A stretch of DNA of 64,000 nucleotides from Thelephora terrestris (GCA_015956445.1 WIUZ02000021.1:62001-126000), one strand, 5' to 3'. Positions 38,143-49,104 are shown, counted from the stretch's first letter. Translations and numbers: made by a program. Notes: a model not told the origin generated them from the sequence alone.

Positions 38143-39219
38143 TCAATGACGGTTGAGCCGTCGGTCGACCTCGATCAGGTCTCGCTGGATGGTGTCGTCC
38201 CGTTCCTTCAACGACTCAACCAGTTGGTTGTGTTCTTTGCGCATTGCCAGCATCTCGCTCTCAAACGTCACGCGGAGCGTATCGTTCATCAGGAGCAGCG
38301 TCTTCTTCGTGTCCAACGCTTCCAAGTACATCCTACGGGCGTCGTCCTTCGCTTCCTTCACTTCACGCTTCAGCCGCTCATTCTACAAGCCTGTCAGTGT
38401 TATCCCACAAGCGGGATGCACAGACCGACTCACCGCTTTTTGTTCTGTCCTCAAAAGGAACCAAAGGCGGTGACCAACGGCTGCTGTGTAATGTTGCGAG
38501 CGAGTCGCTCCTGGCCACCTTCCTTCGCCGTTTCCCAAGTCGTAGATTCCCATCTTCAGAAGACCCCACAACGATGACGCCACCGGAGTCTCCCATGGCA
38601 TACGCAACTCGGTGTCAAACGTGACCCCGCGCATAGACTCCTGTAACTTGTGGTCAATCAAGTTGTGGTACCACAACTCGTCATCCATGGTCAAGTAGTG
38701 GGGAGGCCTGGCGATCGTTGCCTCCAGTTGTCGAGCATCCACCTTATCAGCAACTGCGAAGATCTACGACGCGATGTCAGTTGTTGCCAGCAAACGGCGA
38801 CACGTGACGTCGCACCTCGCGATAACTAGGGTACGCCACATTGGCGTTCGGCAGGAAGTACCCCTTGTTCTGTATGGACCGAGGATCGGTGGACTCGATG
38901 GTAGCGGTGCTGTTCTCAGCACGGAAGACACGATCGGAGATCATGGGCATAGTGGACGAGTAGTTGGTTGGTGGGATTGTTGGTTTGAGAAGAAGGGAGT
39001 TTGATGGATCCAACGGCCGGTTTGCACTATGCTTTATTTGACCACCGACAGCGCTCGCGCCCTATTCGCCATTGGATCGGTCCATCGTTTCACCGGCCCA
39101 GACTCCCCATACATTCGCTTCAACCATTCAAAACCCCACTCGGTCTTTTGTTGTCCCGATCGGACGAGCTGACGCGTCGTCCTCTTATTGGTCAGACTCT
39201 GTCAGGGTTGTAGGCCTGC

Positions 39220-39843
39220 TTACTGTTTGTGGGGCGCTAGAGGATTAGCGGAAGGGTGAGGGGTGTCGGGTCTAGCTTTGAAAGGGGTTCCGGGTGTGGA
39301 AACGAGGGGAGGAGGAATATCAAGAGAGAGGGGTGACTCTGTCTGATAAGGGTGAACAGGTGAGTGGTAGTCTTGGCAGAACTGGTTGAGTTGCTGCACA
39401 AAAGGTTCGAAGTCTTGATCGCTAAGGCGTTCGAAGTTGAAGAGATATTCTATAACTGAATAAGGTAATTCAGTTGGGATTTCCCACCAGAGAACGATAA
39501 TAGCAGGGGAATGGGTATGGATGTTAGTGGTGAGATGGACACGTGGGGAGGGAAAGTAAAAGGCTGGACTGATACTGAAGTAAACAGTAGCAAGAACGCT
39601 CTCTGTAAGATCCGAATTCCAGAGGAATTGATGATCTGCTCCTAGGAGGAATGGAGGAGTGGTGACTCTGGCGTCGAGAGCTGCAAAGGGACGATAGTAA
39701 GGGAAATGGGTGAGTAAACCGGCTGTTCGGTTTACTTGGAGACTTCTGATGAGTTTATACTCCCAGATAGATCTTCTGACGTCCGGGACGTTTGGTCGGA
39801 GGACTGGGCTGGTAGAGGGGAAAGGATTTGGGGAACTAAACAT
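39220..39843 (-). CDS. A-element gene A, copy in A2
   Basis: A 207-codon frame that begins MFSSPNPFPSTSPV and stops about 20 bp inside the element's left end. Conserved blocks are SIWEYKLIRSLQVNRTAGLL, FPYYRPFAALDA, FLLGADHQFLWNSDLTESVL, AFYFPSPRVHLTTNIHTHSP and AIIVLWWEIPTELPYSVIEY. The last part is Pro/Ser-rich. A TATA box (TATATA at about 39,990) lies upstream and reads towards this gene and the element end. Copies in A3 and A4 keep the same frame, which argues for a real protein. The soluble, aromatic-rich fold is not recognised. If the element is an LTR, this gene sits downstream of the transcription start, in R/U5. Confidence 0.65.
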   Translation of the reverse strand: MFSSPNPFPSTSPVLRPNVPDVRRSIWEYKLIRSLQVNRTAGLLTHFPYYRPFAALDARVTTPPFLLGADHQFLWNSDLTESVLATVYFSISPAFYFPSPRVHLTTNIHTHSPAIIVLWWEIPTELPYSVIEYLFNFERLSDQDFEPFVQQLNQFCQDYHSPVHPYQTESPLSLDIPPPLVSTPGTPFKARPDTPHPSANPLAPHKQ

Positions 39844-40501
39844 ACACTAGCAGGAGAATTCCTGCTTGAATGAGTTAGAGAGAGTAAGACGTGAGGAGAA
39901 TTCCTCAGCTTACTTTGTTTATTCAAGTTGTGGGTAGAGGAGTACAGAAGAGATTGAGAATGGGAAAAAGAAGGAGCGAACGCTCTTCCTTATATACCCA
40001 ATCCTCTACAGGAGTCATTATTCTACAACGAGTCAAACAGGAATCAACATGGTCTGTGCGTAGTTTAGGGTAGGGTAGATGAGTCAGAATGAGGGGACTT
40101 AGACGACAGATGGTAATTACTAGTACGGGAACAGTAGAGGCGCGAGTTGATGGAAGCATTCGGGGATTTCTCGTGTTTCATGGTAGTAATAGAAGCGTGG
40201 TGGGGATTTCCCATGATTGATGGGGATTTCTCTGGATCGACGGTAGTAGTAGAAGCGTGGTGGGGATTTCTCATGATCGATGGGGATTTCTCAGGGTTTG
40301 ATGGGATCGCGATCGGGGCTGAGGGTTTGTTTACCCTAATTAGGACTTTAATGGATAATGGGTTATTGTTTTCTCTTTCCGGTTCTTTCCTTGAGTCAGG
40401 ATGTATTTAAGTCAGAGGGATTAATGATCGTTCCCTCCATCGCCTCTTTTCCACCCACAATCACCAGCACTACTCTCTTCTCTCAAATATTCGTTACTAC
40501 T
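39844..40501. promoter_or_regulatory. Two-way promoter of A2 with GGGGATTTCTC repeats
   Basis: TATA boxes face both ways: TATATA at about 39,990 for gene A and GTATTTAAG at about 40,403 for gene B. Between them (40,156-40,300) are five copies of (T/C)GGGGATTTC(T/C)C spaced about 15-60 bp apart, mixed with AGAAGCGTGGTGG repeats. The number of copies varies between elements. Confidence 0.65.
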
Positions 40502-41405
40502 ATGTCTGCCTTCGTTGCCAACAACGCTGTGCTCAGTGCTGCCGCCACCCCCTTTACTCCGTCCTTCGAGACGAATGCTCCCTACGACGTGGAGCAACAT
40601 TTGTATGACTCCCCCGCCAATATCGCCCATGACAACCAAGTCGCCATCGATTTCCTCACCACTCATAATGCTCCCGCCGAGTTCTGGGAACAAGCTGGGT
40701 ACGAAGACCCCAGGCTTTCTAGGCCTCAGGTTCAAGCTAAGCACCCTGGAGCCGTCCTTTTGTTGGACGCCATGGAGAGAGAGAGGGAGGATTGGATCGC
40801 GAAATTGGAGAAGCGTGTGGACCTCATGTACGTCATCATGAACAGTTTGAATGATGACTTCTCTCACTTTGCTTTGGAACATTGGGGACCTTTCCAGGCA
40901 TCTCTCTTCCAATATTTCGGACATCAGTGCCACGGGGCTTATTGCACCGACCCCCCTTGCAAGTCCCCAGTCGTCCCTTCGCCACCGCCAGGATCAGGGC
41001 GTTCCTCTCCCTCCATCCCCTCCCTGGAGTCCTGCCCCAGTTCATCAGATGGTGGAGAGGTCCCAGAAGAAGAAGACCCGCAAAAGTCCGATGACTCGTT
41101 CTGGTCAACACTGTCGTCCCTCCGACAAGTCACGTCAAGTTCGGATGAAGTTGAAGGTGGAAGTGGCGGGTCTCCAAGACTGCTATGGGTTCGCATTAGT
41201 GAGCGCAGCCTTGTTGGACGTGAAGCGGGAGATGCATGATAGTCTATATCATGATGTGTTGGGGTGTAGGGAGTGTTGGCAGGATCCGGTGACGCGGGCG
41301 TATTCGTATTGCCCTGAGAGTATACATAACCCTCACCACTTCGCTCACCGCTGCCCTTTTGCTCAGGACTGTGCTTGTGATGTGGACCCTTTTGTCCTTG
41401 TTTAA
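40502..41405 (+). CDS. A-element gene B, copy in A2
   Basis: It begins MSAFVANNAVLSAAATPF and shares all blocks with the A1 copy: DVEQHLYDSPANIAHDNQV, HNAPAEFWEQAGYEDPR, a coiled coil around EREDWIAKLEKRVDLMYVIM, and LEHWGPFQASLFQYFGHQCH. The distal part carries KVEVAGLQDCYGFALVSAA and the Cys/His end YSYCPESIHNPHHFAHRC. It is covered by two overlapping sense frames, as in all copies. No enzyme motif is seen. The Cys/His end could bind a metal; that is inference. Confidence 0.62.
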
Positions 41406-42362
41406 GTTTGTAGTTTTTATCTGCCGCCTTTGTACTTTTACTACTACGAATAAGACCAATGTCTTGGATTATCTGTGTGATTTTGGCTACTATGTCACGC
41501 GTTCGTGACAGTCTCCGCATGTGATATTATTCTTTGTCATTCCTTTCCCACACGACGTCATGACCCCTTTCTTATTCTCTCACGAACCCTGACCCATTAG
41601 TCATTCTTTTATCATTTCTATTCTCTGTTTCGGGCCGCTTACTGTTCTAGCTTACTCTTGGCCCTTCTTTGCTCCGAGTTATTATTAGATAGGGTTATCT
41701 CTGTCCCGGCCGCTCTCCTATATAGGTACCAGTAGAGTAGCTGAGGACTCCCCATCTTTGATATCTCGGGAAGTCCTCTTCTCCTTGCAGCATCGGTGTA
41801 TTTGCTGTAGGCCACTGAAGAGCTTATCGAGTAACTCTCTGAACACGTTCGCTCTCCTCTCTCTCTCAGCCTTGCGTTAAGAATCGGCTGTCAGGGCCAC
41901 TCTACCCCAACAACTACCAGTGCACTGAGCCGACTCCGCAGAGTGCTCACTAGTCCAACTAGCTTGTGAGAGAACGATCACGTCTCTATTCTTCCGGTAG
42001 GTTGTCCGAGGTCACTACAAGTCAGGTCGAGATCCTAAAGAGAAACCCAACCTAAACCGTACTTTGTTCGGTTTAACAAACAAGGGTTGATCCCTACAAC
42101 AGGATTGATGACTCCACCAGTTGATCGACTGGACGCTCGAGATATTCTAATGTGACTGCGGAGAGTCTATAGTTACGAGGCGTAGTCGACGCGCAGAGCG
42201 GGAGGGAGAGCAGATGGGGGATGTCTTGGATCAAACAAGGAACTCTGACTTGTCCTTAACTGCAACTGGGCTGAGAAGGGCAGAGGATTTCCTGAGGTAA
42301 CAAAACTAAGGTACTACGATACAGCCACAGTTGCTACTTATACTAAAGGAGTGGCCATGACG

Positions 42363-42773
42363 TCAATACCCTAATATACCCTTATCAAGTCCAGAACAAA
42401 GGGAGATAAGGAGTGTGAGAACGCTAAGTAAGGGAAGCGAACAAAGGTGACACGTGGGAGAATAAAAGACAAAGGGCCTTACTAGCGTGTGAAGGATTGC
42501 ATAAAAGATAAGGAATGTCCGCATGAAACATAGGGGTAAAGATAACACTAGTCCAAATGGAAATAGGAGCATGGGGTCGTGAAAGTTCGTACCTGGGGAT
42601 CTCACCCAAGGGCCAGGTGTCAATCTCCCTTTACATGGCCTCTGCCAGCTGGATTCGGGAGTAGAGACATTCAACATCCCTTGTTGTCTGTAGGCGGTAA
42701 CAGCATCACGGACAAGTGGCAACCTCAACGTACGTCCGAACATGAGGAGGTCGGGCCTAGACTCATGGGACAT
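42363..42773 (-). CDS. Short conserved frame of B elements, copy in B2
   Basis: Same start and sequence as in B1 (VRDAVTAYRQQGMLNVSTPE) and open over 136 codons. The 3' half is less protein-like and includes the TATA-bearing region on its strand. A real product is unproven. Confidence 0.4.
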   Translation of the reverse strand: MSHESRPDLLMFGRTLRLPLVRDAVTAYRQQGMLNVSTPESSWQRPCKGRLTPGPWVRSPGTNFHDPMLLFPFGLVLSLPLCFMRTFLIFYAILHTLVRPFVFYSPTCHLCSLPLLSVLTLLISLCSGLDKGILGY

Positions 42774-43266
42774 GAGGGATTACAGATTCGCCGGCGTTTC
42801 ACGCTAACGGCTACTCCACATGCGCTGGGCTAACCAGAAGAATCCTAGGGCGATGCTTCCGAATAGCGGCGAGTCCTTCCTCCGGTTAGGAGACTGTGAT
42901 GTGACTGTCCACGTGTGTGATCAGGGTCCAGGGTTGATCGTAATCGTAAAGTCATGAGGGGTCGTAAAAGGGGTTCGTGATGTCATAAAGGGGTCATCAG
43001 GGTCTTGAGACCTATTTTTAGTGCGCGCGCGTTCTAGGCGTTCCGGAACGAAGTTCTTCCAAGGCCGTCCCGCGGGCCGAGGTGTCAGCTTGATGTAGTA
43101 AGCCAACAATGATGGTACAGGGGCGGAACTTGATGTGACCCGGACCAATGAGGTTCGTCGAGGTAGGTCACGTGAAGGATCACCGATCTAGGCTATAAGA
43201 AGGACGTCTTCTTGGAGCCATCCTTGATCAGCAACACCAGCAACTTCCCCATCATCTTACCAAAAC

Positions 43267-44870
43267 ATGTCCTTCCCCAACAACCATACCTACAAAGTCG
43301 CCAATGGTATCTCCACCATCTCTCGCATCGACCGTCGTGCCGCCGCCCGTAAGTCTTACGCCTGTGCGGCTGGGACTCCCTATACCACGGATGATCAGGT
43401 ATGGGGGAGACCTAGAGCTTCGTGTGTTTGCACTAACGCCTTCCTCTAGGTAGAGGTTACGTTCTTTTGGGCGTAGATGTCCAGCTAACGGCTTCTAGAT
43501 CTTGGAGGTCGTCACGGAAGTGGACGCCGAACGTCTCAGGGAGACGATGCCTCATTTGATGGGGTTGACCTGGGATGACGAGCTCTGGGTCCGCACGATC
43601 ATCGCCGAGAAGGTGGCCTTCCAGATGAGGGGTAGGTTCGGAGAGTTGGAGCATCCAATCAAGAAGGAGCTCTGGTACACCCTGCAAAGGGGAATCTATG
43701 ATCAGGACCTGTTGGAGCACGGAGCGACTGTTCCTCGGGCCGTCCGCCATGCCACTGCTGCTACGTCGTTATTGTGGTCGCTCGTTCGGGAGGGGGAGAG
43801 CAAGGTAGGTTCTCCGTTTGAATATTCGAGTATGACTCTCGACTAATCAAACTGCCTAGGTTGAACGATTGGAGCGTGAGGTGAAGGAGGCGAAGGCAGA
43901 CGTCCTTCGTCTGTCAGCGGAGGGTCTTCAAATGAAGGAGACCTTGGCTGCCTTCCAGCAAGGGACGAACGAGGCGTTGGAGGCGATGGTCGCCAACCAT
44001 CAGGAGTTGATCGCTGGGTTGAAGGTTAGGGATAACAACATTAAGGGGGCGTTGGCCAGGAGGGATGAAAAGGTAATGCCGCTTTCATCATTGCTTAAAA
44101 TGATGAAAGCTGACATTTCCTAGACCGAAGAACTCGAGAACGTGGTGGCTGTGTTGACAGCGCAGGTCGAGTCCTTGCAGGACAAGACCTGTAACTGTAA
44201 GGAGGGTCCCAAATTGGTTGGTCAGGGGACAGCCGATGTTCCGTTCGAGTTGGAGTACGCCGACGAGGTGGTACTCCCATCGCCTAACCCGTCGTCCTAT
44301 GCGACGCCTCCGATCGAGAACGCGATTCCCGTTCCGACTCCAGGTCCGGCTTCCACCTTGGCCCCGTCCGACAAGGAGAACTGTGGGCGTTGCGTCTTGC
44401 AGCCGATCCATCAGTTGGTGAAGATCGAGGATGAGGTCATGGAGGTTGACCGAGCTGAAGATGCTCCGAGGGTCGCCGAGGTACGTCCGGTGACTAAGGG
44501 GCAACGATGCAAACGCTCTCGACGCCGCCCTGCTCATCGCATGGCTCCATCGGCTAATCCCTACCCTCGTCCAGTTGAGTCGGATGGTGACCAGTCTGGT
44601 CGAGGTGGAGGACGAGAGTTCCGCTATCGGGTCAACCGTTCCTACCGACAGGTCGAGTCGGAGATCCAGCTTTGCCACCAGCTTCGACTCGCAAGACAGG
44701 ATCCCACCCAGGGGTCCGACGAGGGAGACGGAGGGTCGCTTGCCGACTACGTCGACAGTACTGTCGAGCAGTCACCCGGTGATGGAGATGTGGGACCAGG
44801 TGTTCAGCAGTTCGGTGACATCTGGGAGGCTGATCGGTCCGCTCGAAGGTATCTCTTCTTATCGGCTTGA
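43267..44870 (+). CDS. B-element coiled-coil protein gene, copy in B2
   Basis: Same exon layout as B1, with short GT-AG introns after the first exon, after the WDDELW domain, after the coiled coil (GTAATG...) and before EELENVVAVLTAQVESLQD. A CxC...C motif (TCNCKEG) and CGRCV lie in the last exon. The end is FLSA followed by TGA. It looks whole. Confidence 0.65.
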
Positions 44871-45539
44871 ACTGGTCGTTCAGCTGAGTGCCGAAGATGG
44901 TGATGCCATGTTCGGGGAGGTCCTAGCAAGGAGGGGCCAGCACTACGATCTCCGAGATGGACAGTTGATGACCTTCAGGCCTGCCGTAGATAGAGTCGAC
45001 TTTTGATGGGATTAGGATAGCACTTGTATAGCTCGTTGTGGATTCGCTGGGAATAGTACGCGCGTGTGTGTGTTTCGAATGATTGGTGTGAAGGATAAGG
45101 AGGGCGAAGCATTCAAAACATAAGGATTGGTAAGAAGAGTTCGAAGAAAGAGCGTGTTATAAAAAGTTTAAAAATACCATGTTCCTGACATCGGCGAACG
45201 CGCTTACAAAAATGAGTTCCTCGCCGCTCTCTTAATCAAGCACCAGTTTGAGGCGCCATCCTCGGGCTCTTATCTCTGCCCTCAGAAGACGATAGGGATT
45301 GATCTGATAGAGGCTCGGCACTCCTGCTGTGAATTCGGACAACCTACCGGAGAACGCTCGTCCATCGCGTTTTGGACCACGTAGACTTTGGGTGGATATA
45401 GGGAAGCCGTTCCCCCTTTGCCCCATTGTTTCTTGTTGGTTGGAGTTGCGACTCACCAACAGCACTGGTACCTGAAGGGCGAAGAGTGGCCCTGACATCT
45501 AGCGCCCCATAATCAGTAAGCAGGTCTTCAACCCTGACA

Positions 45540-46285
45540 CTGTGCATCAGTAACACTGCACTCAACTTATTTTTGACATGACTTTTCTCCCCTTTTCTCT
45601 CACTTATCTGCTGATTAATACCATATTTGGAAGCCCAATTTTTTTAATTCCCTATATAGCTTCTATAAGTTAGCACTTGTCACTTTTTTCCACCTTTTTT
45701 CACAAAAAGTGACAGATAAGTGACAGATAAATATTTTTCAACCCCTCCAGTGTGTATGAGGCTGTGAAGAAGGCTGTGTAGGATGCTGTGAACTGTGGCT
45801 GTGCAAGTGGTTGTGCTGTGGCTGTGCTAATATGTCCAAGTAGTTGTGATGATCGGTTATAATACTACTGAGATGAGTACATCCAAATGCTGCTGAGATA
45901 CATCTGGTAACTTGATACTCCTGAAAGTTGATAACAGACTGCCCCCTTATATTTACTTTTGTACCATTGCCCAGTTGTATACCAATCACCAAAAAAAAAA
46001 CCCTCAGGTAAGCAAAAACACTGGATAAACCATGTTCCTGGTACAGCATGATGTATATTGTTGTTGAAAGGTGAAGAGACGATATCAATACAATTGAAAA
46101 GGGAGAGAAAGTCAGCTGAACAGCCCATTAGGGCAAGTGTTTGATTGGAAGAAGCCACAATAAGGTACAATTTCAAAATCCCACAAATTTAGAGTCGTTG
46201 CACCATTTGCAGATCTAAAAACAACAAGGCCCTCTCCCTTACGGTCGTGGGGATTAATTTTTCCCATGTGTGGTCACATAGGTTG
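45540..46285. other. Old flanking DNA between A0 and E1
   Basis: This begins with the CTGTG duplication of A0 and continues the sequence that lies left of 26,331. It is AT-rich with decayed inverted words (CACTTATCTG and CAGATAAGTG). No gene is supported. Confidence 0.4.
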
Positions 46286-47500
46286 TGTGATGATTTCGCC
46301 GTTTACCCCCTTTTCATTTCCTTTATTTAACGCCTCATCACCACTAAGTCAATTGGTGCCTTGCCCTAAACACAGCGGTAAACTGTTTATTATGCAGTAT
46401 GCCCTATGCTTAACGACTCAAAATCCAATACGTGAAACGTGCTACTAGTCAAGATACCCCAGAAGACCCAAGGTATAATATGTGAACATGTACCGGCAGA
46501 CCTTCATACGAAGATCCCCCCTACCTGGCCCTCTGTTGCCCCTGGACGACTAGTAGATATTCAGGCTACTGACAACAAGGGATGTATTAATAAGTATCGT
46601 GTCACAAACGCGTGACATATTTTCCAAAATCACACAAATAGTTCAAGACATTGTTCGCATTTCTGGTAATAAAAGTACAAAGCGAGTCAACAAGTATTAC
46701 AAAACTAAACCAAGACAAAGGGGTCTATGTCACAAGGACAGTACGAGTACACTCGAGTTACCGGATCCTGCCAACACTCCTTACACCCTAACACATCGTG
46801 AAACAAGCTCTCATGTATCTCCCGCTTCACGTCCGTCAACGTGTCGCTCACCAATACGAACCCATAGCGATCCTGAAGACTCGCTACCTCCACCTTCAAC
46901 TTCATCTGAACCTGACGTGACTTGTCGGACAGACGACAACGCTGACCAGAACGCGTCATCGGATTCTTGCGTGTCTTCTTCTTCTGGGACCTCTCCACCA
47001 TCTGACGAGCTGGGGCAGGACTCCAGGGAGGGGATGGAGGGAGAGGAACGCCCTGATCCTGGTGGCGGCGAACAGACGACTGGGGACTTGCAAGGGGGGT
47101 CGGTGCAGTAGGCCCCTTGACATTTGTGTCCGAAATATCGGAAGAGAGATGCCTGGAAAGGTCCCCAATGTTCCAAAGTGTCAGGAACATGGTATTTTTA
47201 AACTTTTTATAACACGCTCTTTCTTCGAACTCTTCTTATCACTTCTTATGTTTTGAATGCTTCACATTCCTTATCCTTCACACCAATCATTCAAAACACA
47301 CAAACGCGCATACATTCACGGCAATACGAAACAACCTGGCTATACAAATGCTTTTACAACGTCCTCAAAAGTCGACTCTATCTACGGCAGGCCTAAAGGC
47401 CATCAAACGTCCATCCCGGAGATCGTAGTGCTGGCCCCTCCTCGCTAGGACCTCCCCGAACATGGCGTCACCATCTTCGGCACTCAGCTGAACGATTAGT

Positions 47501-49104
47501 TCAAGCCGATAGGAAGAGATACCTTCGAGCGGACCGATCAGTCTCCCAGATGTCACCGAACTGCTGAACACCTGGTCCCACATCTCCATCACTGGGTGAC
47601 TGCTCGACAGTACTGTCGACGTAGTCGGCAAGCGACCCTCCGTCTCCCTCATCGGACCCCTGGGCGGAATCCTGTCTTGCGAGTCGTAGCTGGTGGCGAA
47701 GCTGGATCTCCGACTCGACCTGTCGGTAGGGACGGTTGACCCGATAGCGGAACTCTCGTCCTCCACCTCGACCAGACTGGTCACCATCCGACTCAACTGG
47801 ACGAGGATAGGGATTAGCCGATGGAGCCATGCGATGAGCAGGACGGATTCGAGAGCGTTTGCATCGTTGCCCCGTAGTCACCGGACGTACCTCGGCGACC
47901 CTCGGAGCATCTTCGGCTCGGTCAACCCCCATGACCACATCTTCGATCTTCACCAACTGATGGATCGGCTGCGAGACACAGCGCCCACAGTTCTCCTTGT
48001 CGGAAGCGGCCAACGTAGAAGCCGGAGCCGGAGTCGGAACGGGAACCGCGTTCTCGATCGGAGGCGTCGCGTAGGACGACGGGTTAGGCGATGGCAGTAC
48101 CACCTCGTCGGCGTACTCCAACTCGAACGGAACATCGGCTGTCCCCTGACCAACCAATTTGGGACCCTCCTTACAGTTGCAAGTCTTGTCCTGCAAGGAC
48201 TCGACCTGCGCTGTCAACACAGCCACCACGTTCTCGAGTTCTTCGGTCTAGGAAATGTCAGCTTCCATCATTCTAAGCAATGATGAAAGCGGCATTACCT
48301 TTTCATCCCTCCTGGCCAATGCCCCCTTGATGTTGTTGTCCCTAACCTTCAACCCGGCGATCAACTCCTGATGGTTGGCAACCATTGCCTCCAACGCTTC
48401 GTTCGTCCCCTGCTGGAAGGCAGCTAAGGTCTCCTTCAATTGAAGACCCTCCGCCGACAGACGAAGGACGTCTGCCTTCGCTTCCTTCACCTCGCGCTCC
48501 AAACGTTCAACCTAGGCAGTTTGATTAGTCGAGAGTCATACTCGAATATTCAAACGGAGAACCTACCTTGCTCTCCCCCTCCCGAACGAGCGACCACAAC
48601 AACGACGTGGCGGCAGTAGCATGGCGGACGGCCCGAGGAACGGTTGCTCCGTGCTCCAATAGGTCCTGGTCGTAGATTCCCCTCTGCAGGGTGTACCAGA
48701 GCTCCTTCTTGATCGGATGCTCCAGCTCCCCGAACCTACCCCTCATTCGGAAGGCCACCTTCTCGGCAATGATCGTACGGACCCAGAGCTCATCGTCCCA
48801 GGTCAACCCCACCAAATGAGGCATTGTTTCCCGGAGCTGCTCGGCGTCCACTTCCGTGACGACCTCCAAGATCTAGAAGCCGTTAGCTGGACATCAACGC
48901 CCGAAAGAACGAACCTCTACCTAGAGGAAGGCGTTAGTGCTAGCACATAAAAGCTCTAGGTCTCCCCCATACCTGGTCATCCGTGGTATAGGGAGTCCCA
49001 GCCGCACAGGCGTAGGTCTTGCGAGCGGCGGCACGACGGTCGATGCAAGAGATGGTGGAGATACCATTGGCAACCTTGTAGGTATGGTTGTTGGGGAAGG
49101 ACAT
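47501..49104 (-). CDS. B-element coiled-coil protein gene, copy in B3
   Basis: Same gene as in B1 and B2 with the same start (MSFPNNHTYK) and end (LFLSA). It carries GLTWDDELWVRTIIAEKV, KGQ-like TTGQRCKRSRIRPAHRM, and the acidic tail. It looks whole. Confidence 0.62.

Larger units (their letters stand above)
34314..38950 (-). pseudogene. C-element coiled-coil gene, copy in C1 (interrupted by palindromic elements)
   Basis: It reads towards the TGTCAGCG end. In order along the minus strand it has an N-terminal exon (MISDRVFRAENS), a domain with LTMDDELWYHNLIDHKL and LLKMGIYDLGNGEGRW that matches the WDDELW domain of B elements, a coiled coil (NERLKREVKEAKDDARRMYL), a Ser/Asp-rich part with PAHRM, and a distal coiled coil (RRAEAV..LTERVEGWSVQR, with the copy-specific start VQRAAEAV). 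Two palindromic CACTG elements sit inside its span. The function is unknown; treated as a fossil. Confidence 0.6.
39200..41510. mobile_element. A-type element A2, inserted in C1, uninterrupted
   Basis: A2 is 2,311 bp, the only A copy in the window without another element inside it. It starts TGTCAGGGTTGTAGGCC and ends CACGCGTTCGTGACA. The flanks GACTC (39195-39199) and GTCTC (41511-41515) match at four of five positions, consistent with an aged 5-bp duplication. It carries gene A (minus), a central two-way promoter with five GGGGATTTC motifs, and gene B (plus). It looks nearly whole. It is the reference copy for the layout of the family. Confidence 0.9.
41889..45190 (+). mobile_element. B-type element B2, inserted in C1
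   Basis: B2 is 3,302 bp, with the same ends as B1 and the 5-bp duplication TCGGC (41884-41888, 45191-45195). It looks whole and differs from B1 and B3 by only a few percent by eye, so the three are recent. An outward TATA box lies at about 42,338 on the minus strand. Confidence 0.92.
34070..45497. mobile_element. C-type element C1, inserted in A0, carrying A2, B2 and two palindromes
   Basis: C1 starts TGTCAGCGTGCTGAA at 34070 and ends AGTGGCCCTGACA at 45497. The 5-bp duplication TCTAG (34065-34069 and 45498-45502) restores the gene A sequence of A0. The right end read inwards shares TGTCAGGGCCACTCT with the left end of B elements. Its gene is on the minus strand (about 38,950 to 34,314). An outward TATA box (CTCCTATATAGG, about 41,717) lies about 470 bp from the right end once B2 is discounted. 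It is broken by four insertions. There is no enzyme domain. Confidence 0.85.
26336..45539. mobile_element. A-type element A0, host of nested insertions
   Basis: A0 starts TGTCACGAACGTGTGACA at 26336 and ends AACCCTGACA at 45539, and is flanked by the 5-bp duplication CTGTG (26331-26335 and 45540-45544). Its own sequence is in three pieces: 26336-28395, 33921-34069 and 45498-45539. The gaps are filled by A1 (with target duplication TGAAC) and C1 (with target duplication TCTAG). It carries gene B on the left (26429-27296, minus) and gene A on the right (from 27941, plus) around a central two-way promoter. It is broken by at least two insertions and further decay. It is the oldest of the A copies with recognisable ends. 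The class is uncertain: LTR-like or terminal-inverted-repeat element; no polymerase or transposase is present. Confidence 0.85.

Noticed and set aside
40156-40300. Regularly spaced GGGGATTTCTC words as a possible CRISPR array
   Set aside because: Short repeat units, irregular spacing and non-unique spacers in a eukaryotic genome; better read as promoter motifs.
40939-41520. An open frame of about 170-193 codons antisense to gene B, present in all A copies (also near 26,335, 33,373 and 46,599)
   Set aside because: It starts at the element terminus without a proper ATG and mirrors the codon pattern of gene B; most likely a shadow of the GC-rich sense gene.
31171-44421. Several extra open frames inside the last exon of the B-element gene on both strands
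   Set aside because: They overlap the sense exon and have Arg/Pro-rich shadow-like composition; no independent promoter or splice support.
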